In this document: piece after piece, positions 59,848-64,000 of the stretch
Numbering within the stretch: the first letter of the stretch is position 1
How the letters are laid out: each line of letters begins with the position of its first letter
NCBI RefSeq assembly: GCF_000661955.1
Contig: NZ_CP007597.1
Location: 4,363,228 to 4,427,227, forward strand
Length of the DNA: 64,000 nucleotides
Direction of reading: 5' to 3'
Origin: Stenotrophomonas rhizophila
Lineage (GTDB): Bacteria; Pseudomonadota; Gammaproteobacteria; Xanthomonadales; Xanthomonadaceae
Program-made: the position numbers and the translations under genes
The notes under the pieces: generated by a model
What the model saw: only the letters and a program-made list of their open reading frames with translations
Databases searched by the model: none
What the model was told of the DNA's origin: nothing

Positions 59848-61124
59848 TGCTGCACGTACTCATGCAAGGCAGGCCCATGGGTCTGTTGCACATGGACGAC
59901 CACGGCAACCCGCACTTCGTCTACGACCGCCAATGGCTGGCGTCAGCCGATGCGTTTCCCCTTTCGATCAGCCTTCCACTGAATCGCCCGACCCACCCGT
60001 CGGCAACGGTAGGCGCGGTGATCTGGGGCTTGCTGCCCGACAACGACACCATCTTGCAGGGCTGGGGGTCGCGCTTCCATGTGTCACCCCGCAACCCGGT
60101 GGCCCTGCTGGCCCATGTGGGCGAAGACTGCGCAGGGGCCGTGCAGTTCGTGACCCCCGAGCGCCTGCCCCACGTGCTGTCGGGTGCGGCCGACGGCATT
60201 GAGCGATTGAGCAGTGCGGACGTGGCCGCCCGCCTTTCCCAGGTCCGCCGCGACGTCGGCAGTGGGCGCTGGCTGGGGGACATCGGGCAGTTCAGCCTGG
60301 CCGGCGCGCAGGCCAAAATCGCGCTGCTGCGTCTGGATGATGGCTGGGCGGTTCCCAGTGGCCGCATCCCCACCACCCACATCCTCAAACCGCCGGGCAC
60401 CGACTACACCGGGTTCGTAGAGAACGAGATGTTCTGCCTGCGCCTTGCGCGTGCCATGGGCCTGCCCACGGCGGCGTCGGAGCAGTGGGAACTGGCCGGT
60501 GAAACGGCCATCTGCGTGGAACGCTATGACCGTCTGCAGACCGATGCCGGCTGGGTCCGCGTGCACCAGGAAGATTTCTGTCAGGCGCTGGGGGTGATGC
60601 CGCAGATCAAGTACCAGAACGAAGGGGGCCCGGGCGCGGCAGACCTCGCCGGCGTACTGTGGGCGCACGCCAGCCAGCCCCGTCGCGACGTGGAACTGTT
60701 CTTCAATGCGCTGGCCTTCAACTACCTGATCGGTGGAACCGACGCCCACGCCAAGAACTACTCACTGCTGCTGGGCAGTGGCGGTGAGATCCGACTGGCG
60801 CCGTTGTATGACATCTCCAGTGCGCTTCCCTATCCGCAACTGCAGAAGCGCAAGATCAAACTGGCGATGAAGATGGGCAGCCACTACAAGTGGTGGGATA
60901 TCCGTCTCGGCGATTGGCGTGCGACCGCAGAGGCCATGCGGCTGGATTCCGATGCCGCCATGAAGTCATTGGCCAGCATGTGCCTGCAGCTGCCCGACGT
61001 GGCCTCACAGCAACGCCAGTTGCTGCAGCAGGAGGGTATCGACCACCCCGTGCTGGAAACGCTGGTGCATGAAATCGAGCGCAGTTGCGAACGCTGCCTT
61101 CGACAGTTCAGCACCACCGCCTGA
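59847..61124 (+). CDS. hipA: HipA-family serine/threonine kinase toxin
   Basis: 425 residues from ATG 59847 (GTG 59844 would add one). The autophosphorylation loop is SLAGAQAKIALL with Ser150, the same number as in E. coli HipA; THILKP holds an ATP-site Lys; the catalytic Asp299 is in GGTDAHAKNYS and Asp322 in PLYDISSALPY. All kinase residues look intact. HipA phosphorylates glutamyl-tRNA synthetase and causes growth arrest and persistence in E. coli; the target here is inferred. The stop codon directly abuts the convergent methyltransferase gene, with no base between. Confidence 0.93.
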   Translation: MLHVLMQGRPMGLLHMDDHGNPHFVYDRQWLASADAFPLSISLPLNRPTHPSATVGAVIWGLLPDNDTILQGWGSRFHVSPRNPVALLAHVGEDCAGAVQFVTPERLPHVLSGAADGIERLSSADVAARLSQVRRDVGSGRWLGDIGQFSLAGAQAKIALLRLDDGWAVPSGRIPTTHILKPPGTDYTGFVENEMFCLRLARAMGLPTAASEQWELAGETAICVERYDRLQTDAGWVRVHQEDFCQALGVMPQIKYQNEGGPGAADLAGVLWAHASQPRRDVELFFNALAFNYLIGGTDAHAKNYSLLLGSGGEIRLAPLYDISSALPYPQLQKRKIKLAMKMGSHYKWWDIRLGDWRATAEAMRLDSDAAMKSLASMCLQLPDVASQQRQLLQQEGIDHPVLETLVHEIERSCERCLRQFSTTA

Positions 61125-61745
61125 TCACCCCCGCCGCCACACCCGCAACCGGTTGTTGGCCGGCATCGCCACATCCTCCACCAGCCGTAACCCCTGCGCA
61201 GCCGCCAACGCGTCCACCGCCTCCGCATCGCGGATGCCCGAGTCCGGATCGCGCGCCTTCAACCACGCATCGAACTGCCGGTTGCTGTCACTGCTGAACG
61301 CACCGTCGTAATTGAACGGCCCGTAGATGCACAGCAGCGCGTTGTCCGTCATCACCGCCGGCAACCCGGCGAACAACGCCTGCACGTGCGCCCAGCTCAT
61401 GATGTGCAGGGTGTTGGCACTGAACACCGCATCGAAGCCCCGCGGCGCCTCCGGCAGCGGGCCCAGGCCCGGCCGGGGCGACAGCACCGCCTGCAGCGGC
61501 CACGGTGCGGGTGCATTGGGCAGCGCGGCCTGCGCCAGGCGCTCGGCGATGCCCGGCAGGTAGTCCGGGTGGTCGCTGGCCTGCCACTGCAGGTGCGGCA
61601 GCTGTGCGGCGAAGTACGCCGCGTGCTGCCCGGTGCCACTGCCGATCTCCAGTACGCGCGTGCGGTCGTGCAGGTGCCGCTGCAGCACCGCAAGAATCGG
61701 CTCACGGTTGCGTTCGCAGGCCTCGGACCAACGTTGCTGGCTCAT
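61125..61745 (-). CDS. DUF938 SAM-dependent methyltransferase-like protein
   Basis: 206 residues from ATG 61745. Motif I is RVLEIGSGTGQHAAYFA; SDHPDYLPGI is motif II; FDAVFSANTLHIMSW is the DUF938 hallmark, followed by YGPFNYDGAFSSDSNRQFDAWL. Substrate unknown. Convergent with hipA, so hipA transcripts may read into it antisense. Confidence 0.9.
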   Translation of the reverse strand: MSQQRWSEACERNREPILAVLQRHLHDRTRVLEIGSGTGQHAAYFAAQLPHLQWQASDHPDYLPGIAERLAQAALPNAPAPWPLQAVLSPRPGLGPLPEAPRGFDAVFSANTLHIMSWAHVQALFAGLPAVMTDNALLCIYGPFNYDGAFSSDSNRQFDAWLKARDPDSGIRDAEAVDALAAAQGLRLVEDVAMPANNRLRVWRRG

Positions 61746-61887
61746 GCAATGCTCAAGATGAATTGGACAAGACACATCCAACCATGACCGCAGTCACTTG
61801 TGCCACTGCCGCCTGCCACCGAAAGTCGAGGACTTGTCCACTGTCGCCGGCGCCTTGCCCGCGACCGTACCCGGGGAATCGCAAGCT

Positions 61888-63516
61888 GTGCAACGCCGTG
61901 AGTTTCTGACGCTGTCTGGAATGGGCCTGGCTGGCCTGATGCTGCCGCACTCCCGCCTGATCGCCGCCGAGCAGCTGCTCGAGCCGGGCGACGTGGCCCG
62001 CAAGAAGGCGCTGGCCGACGCGGCACTGGCGACCGCCAAACGGCTGGGGGCCAGCTACTGCGACGTACGCATCGGCCGCTACCTCAACCAGTCGGTGATC
62101 ACCCGCGAGGCGCAGGTGCAGAACGTCACCAACCGCGAATCGTCGGGCATCGGCATCCGGGTGATCGTCAACGGCGCCTGGGGCTTTGCCGCCACGCACC
62201 AGCAGACACCGGCCGCAGTGAAGGCCGCGGTGGAACAGGCGGCCGCCATCGCCCGGGCCAACGCCGGCATCCAGACCCGTCCGGTCCAGCTGGCACCCGT
62301 GCAGGGCGTGGGCGAGGTGAGCTGGAAGACGCCCATCCGCAAGAACGCGATGGCCGTGCCGATCCAGGACAAGGTCGACCTGCTGCTGAGCTTGAACGCC
62401 GCCGCGCTCAATGCCGGCGCCAACTTCATCAACTCCACCCTGTTCCTGGTCAACGAACAGAAGTACTTCGCCTCCAGCGACGGCTCCTTCATCGACCAGG
62501 ACGTGCACCGCATCTGGCTGCCGTTCACCGCAACCGCGATCGACAAGAGCAGCGGCAAGTTTCGCACGCGCGCCGGTCTGTCCTCGCCGATGGGCATGGG
62601 CTACGAATTCCTGGACGGCGATGCCAGCGGCAAGATCGCCCTGCCCGGCGGCATCACCGCCTACCGTGATTCCTACGACCCGGTGGAAGATGCCATCGCC
62701 GCGGCGCGGCATGCGCGCGAGAAGCTCAAGGCCCCGTCGGTCAAGCCGGGCAAGTACGACCTGGTGCTGGACCCGTCCAACCTGTTCCTGACCATCCACG
62801 AGAACGTCGGCCACCCGCTGGAGCTGGACCGTGTGCTGGGCTACGAGGCGAACTACGCCGGTACCAGCTTTGCCACCCTGGACAAGCGCGACGCCGGCTA
62901 CCGCTGGGGCAGCGAGCGGGTCAACTTCTTCGCCGACAAGACCGCCCCCGGCAGCCTGGGCGCGGTGGGCTACGACGACGAGGGGGTCAAGACCAAGCGC
63001 TGGGATCTGGTCAAGGACGGCATCCTGGTGAACTACCAGGCCACCCGCGACGAGGTACACATCCTGGGCGAGACCGAATCGCACGGCTGCAGCTACGCCG
63101 ATTCCTGGTCCAGCGTGCAGTTCCAGCGCATGGCCAACGTCTCGCTGGCCCCGGGCAAGACCCCGCTGAGCGTGGCCGACATGATCAAGGACGTGGAGAA
63201 CGGCATCTATATCCACGGCCGCGGCTCGTACTCCATCGACCAGCAGCGCTTCAACGCGCAGTTCGGCGGCCAGCTGTACTACCAGATCAAGAACGGCCAG
63301 ATCACCGGCATGGTCGAAGATGCGGCTTACCAGATCCGCACGCCGGAATTCTGGAATGCCTGCAGCGCGATCTGCGATGAACGCGACTTCCGCTTCGGCG
63401 GCTCGTTCTTCGACGGCAAGGGCCAGCCCGGCCAGGTATCGGCGGTGTCGCATGGCTCGTCGACCACGCGCTTTGATGGCATCAACATCATCAACACCGC
63501 GCGCAGCCTGGGATGA
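61888..63516 (+). CDS. TldD/PmbA-family metallopeptidase with Tat signal
   Basis: About 542 residues from GTG 61888 (GGGGAA upstream); the in-frame ATG 61798 lies before the conserved signal and is not preferred. The N-terminus VQRREFLTLSGMGLAGLML is a Tat signal (RR-x-F-L). The TldD fold is clear: YCDVRIGRYLNQ, ESSGIGIRVIVNGAWGFA and the metal motif HENVGHPLELD (HExxxH-x2-E). E. coli TldD/TldE are cytosolic and process peptides such as microcin B17 and CcdA; an exported form would act in the periplasm. The next gene is a paralog in the same direction. Confidence 0.88.
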   Translation: MQRREFLTLSGMGLAGLMLPHSRLIAAEQLLEPGDVARKKALADAALATAKRLGASYCDVRIGRYLNQSVITREAQVQNVTNRESSGIGIRVIVNGAWGFAATHQQTPAAVKAAVEQAAAIARANAGIQTRPVQLAPVQGVGEVSWKTPIRKNAMAVPIQDKVDLLLSLNAAALNAGANFINSTLFLVNEQKYFASSDGSFIDQDVHRIWLPFTATAIDKSSGKFRTRAGLSSPMGMGYEFLDGDASGKIALPGGITAYRDSYDPVEDAIAAARHAREKLKAPSVKPGKYDLVLDPSNLFLTIHENVGHPLELDRVLGYEANYAGTSFATLDKRDAGYRWGSERVNFFADKTAPGSLGAVGYDDEGVKTKRWDLVKDGILVNYQATRDEVHILGETESHGCSYADSWSSVQFQRMANVSLAPGKTPLSVADMIKDVENGIYIHGRGSYSIDQQRFNAQFGGQLYYQIKNGQITGMVEDAAYQIRTPEFWNACSAICDERDFRFGGSFFDGKGQPGQVSAVSHGSSTTRFDGINIINTARSLG

Positions 63517-63650
63517 GCATGCCCTGCCCACCGTGCATTTCGTCATTTGACGCCCCCTTCCGATGGCCGCAAGAATCGGGGCCACCGCCCCGGCGGTCGC
63601 TGTGATGTCGCCGTTTCCCTGCCACCCCCACACCGACGTGGAGAGCTGCC

Positions 63651-64000
63651 TTGCAAAGACGTGACTTCCTCGCCCTCACCGGGCTTACCGCTGGCGGACT
63701 GATCGTGCCGTCATTCTTCGGCAAGGTGATCGCCGCCGAGCAGCTGCACAGCACGCTGGACCTGGGGCTGAAGAAGCGCCTGGCCGACGCCGCGCTGGCC
63801 GCTGCCCGCCAGGCCGGCGCCACCTACTGCGACGTCCGCATCGGGCGCTACCTGCGCCAGTTCGTGATCACCCGCGAGGACAAGGTGCAGAACGTGGTCA
63901 ACACCGAATCCACCGGTGTGGGCATCCGCGTGATCGTCAACGGCGCCTGGGGCTTTGCCGCCACCAACCAGCTGGGCACCGCCGACGTGGCGCGCGCCGC
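63651..64000 (+). CDS. Second TldD-family protein with Tat signal (3' end outside window)
   Basis: Starts at TTG 63651 with GGAG 8 bases upstream and reads LQRRDFLALTGLTAGGLIVP, again a Tat signal, then YCDVRIGRYLRQFVITRED and TGVGIRVIVNGAWGFAAT, closely matching the preceding gene over the visible 116 residues. The metal-binding region lies beyond the window. TldD and TldE normally act as a heterodimer in which only one subunit binds metal, so these two adjacent genes may encode such a pair (inference). Confidence 0.88.
   Translation, partial: MQRRDFLALTGLTAGGLIVPSFFGKVIAAEQLHSTLDLGLKKRLADAALAAARQAGATYCDVRIGRYLRQFVITREDKVQNVVNTESTGVGIRVIVNGAWGFAATNQLGTADVARA

Overview
The window is a GC-rich gammaproteobacterial chromosome segment that reads as Stenotrophomonas (Lysobacteraceae/Xanthomonadaceae). 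The strongest evidence is more than two dozen 23-base GTAG-type REP hairpins (SMAG elements) in the intergenic spaces. Supporting signs are an Ax21-family outer-membrane protein, the yibN-secB-gpsA and hemD-hemX-hemY orders, and a predicted Tat-exported pair of TldD-like proteins. I saw no rRNA or tRNA gene, CRISPR array, prophage or complete insertion sequence.

Layout. (1) 1-7.1 kb: a two-component array with visibly lower GC: the C-terminal part of a hybrid kinase, a REC-EAL c-di-GMP phosphodiesterase, a NarL-type regulator, a second unorthodox kinase with Hpt, and a second NarL-type regulator. The order matches the Roc/Sad systems of Pseudomonas. (2) 7.2-15.4 kb: a 2732-residue trimeric autotransporter adhesin on the other strand, built from duplicated modules. 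(3) 15.8-27.3 kb: ax21, then gpsA/secB/rhodanese, hemDXY followed by a 46-bp tandem array, a thiolase, and two tandem sodC genes. (4) 27.4-40.9 kb: nitrogen control (ntrBC, glnK-amtB, glnA) split by an accessory insertion at 30.1-32.8 kb. That insertion holds a PoNi-type immunity gene, a fragment of a second copy, and an unknown 391-residue protein. Redox genes and two peptidoglycan genes (mltA, amiD-like) follow. (5) 41-55.4 kb: uppP, envelope lipoproteins, a TPR-sulfotransferase, acyltransferase, thioesterases, a phospholipase-D-like protein, SixA, ParA and an AAA ATPase. (6) 55.5-64 kb: a fused indolepyruvate oxidoreductase, a hipBA toxin-antitoxin module with five operator copies, a methyltransferase, and two tandem tldD-like genes, the second cut by the window end.

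How the genes work together. The nitrogen genes carry readable control sites. A 17-bp NtrC-type dyad abuts the ntrB start codon. glnA has a near-consensus sigma-54 promoter with two upstream NtrC dyads. A weaker sigma-54-like element precedes glnK. Together they outline an NtrB/NtrC-GlnK-GlnA circuit with autoregulation of ntrBC. The signalling array at the left end lies tail-to-tail with the giant adhesin, and a pair of 20-bp direct repeats lies in the adhesin/ax21 divergent region. This suggests, but does not prove, that the array controls surface attachment. The hipBA operators (five copies of a 24-bp pseudo-palindrome at about 28-bp spacing) predict dense cooperative autorepression.
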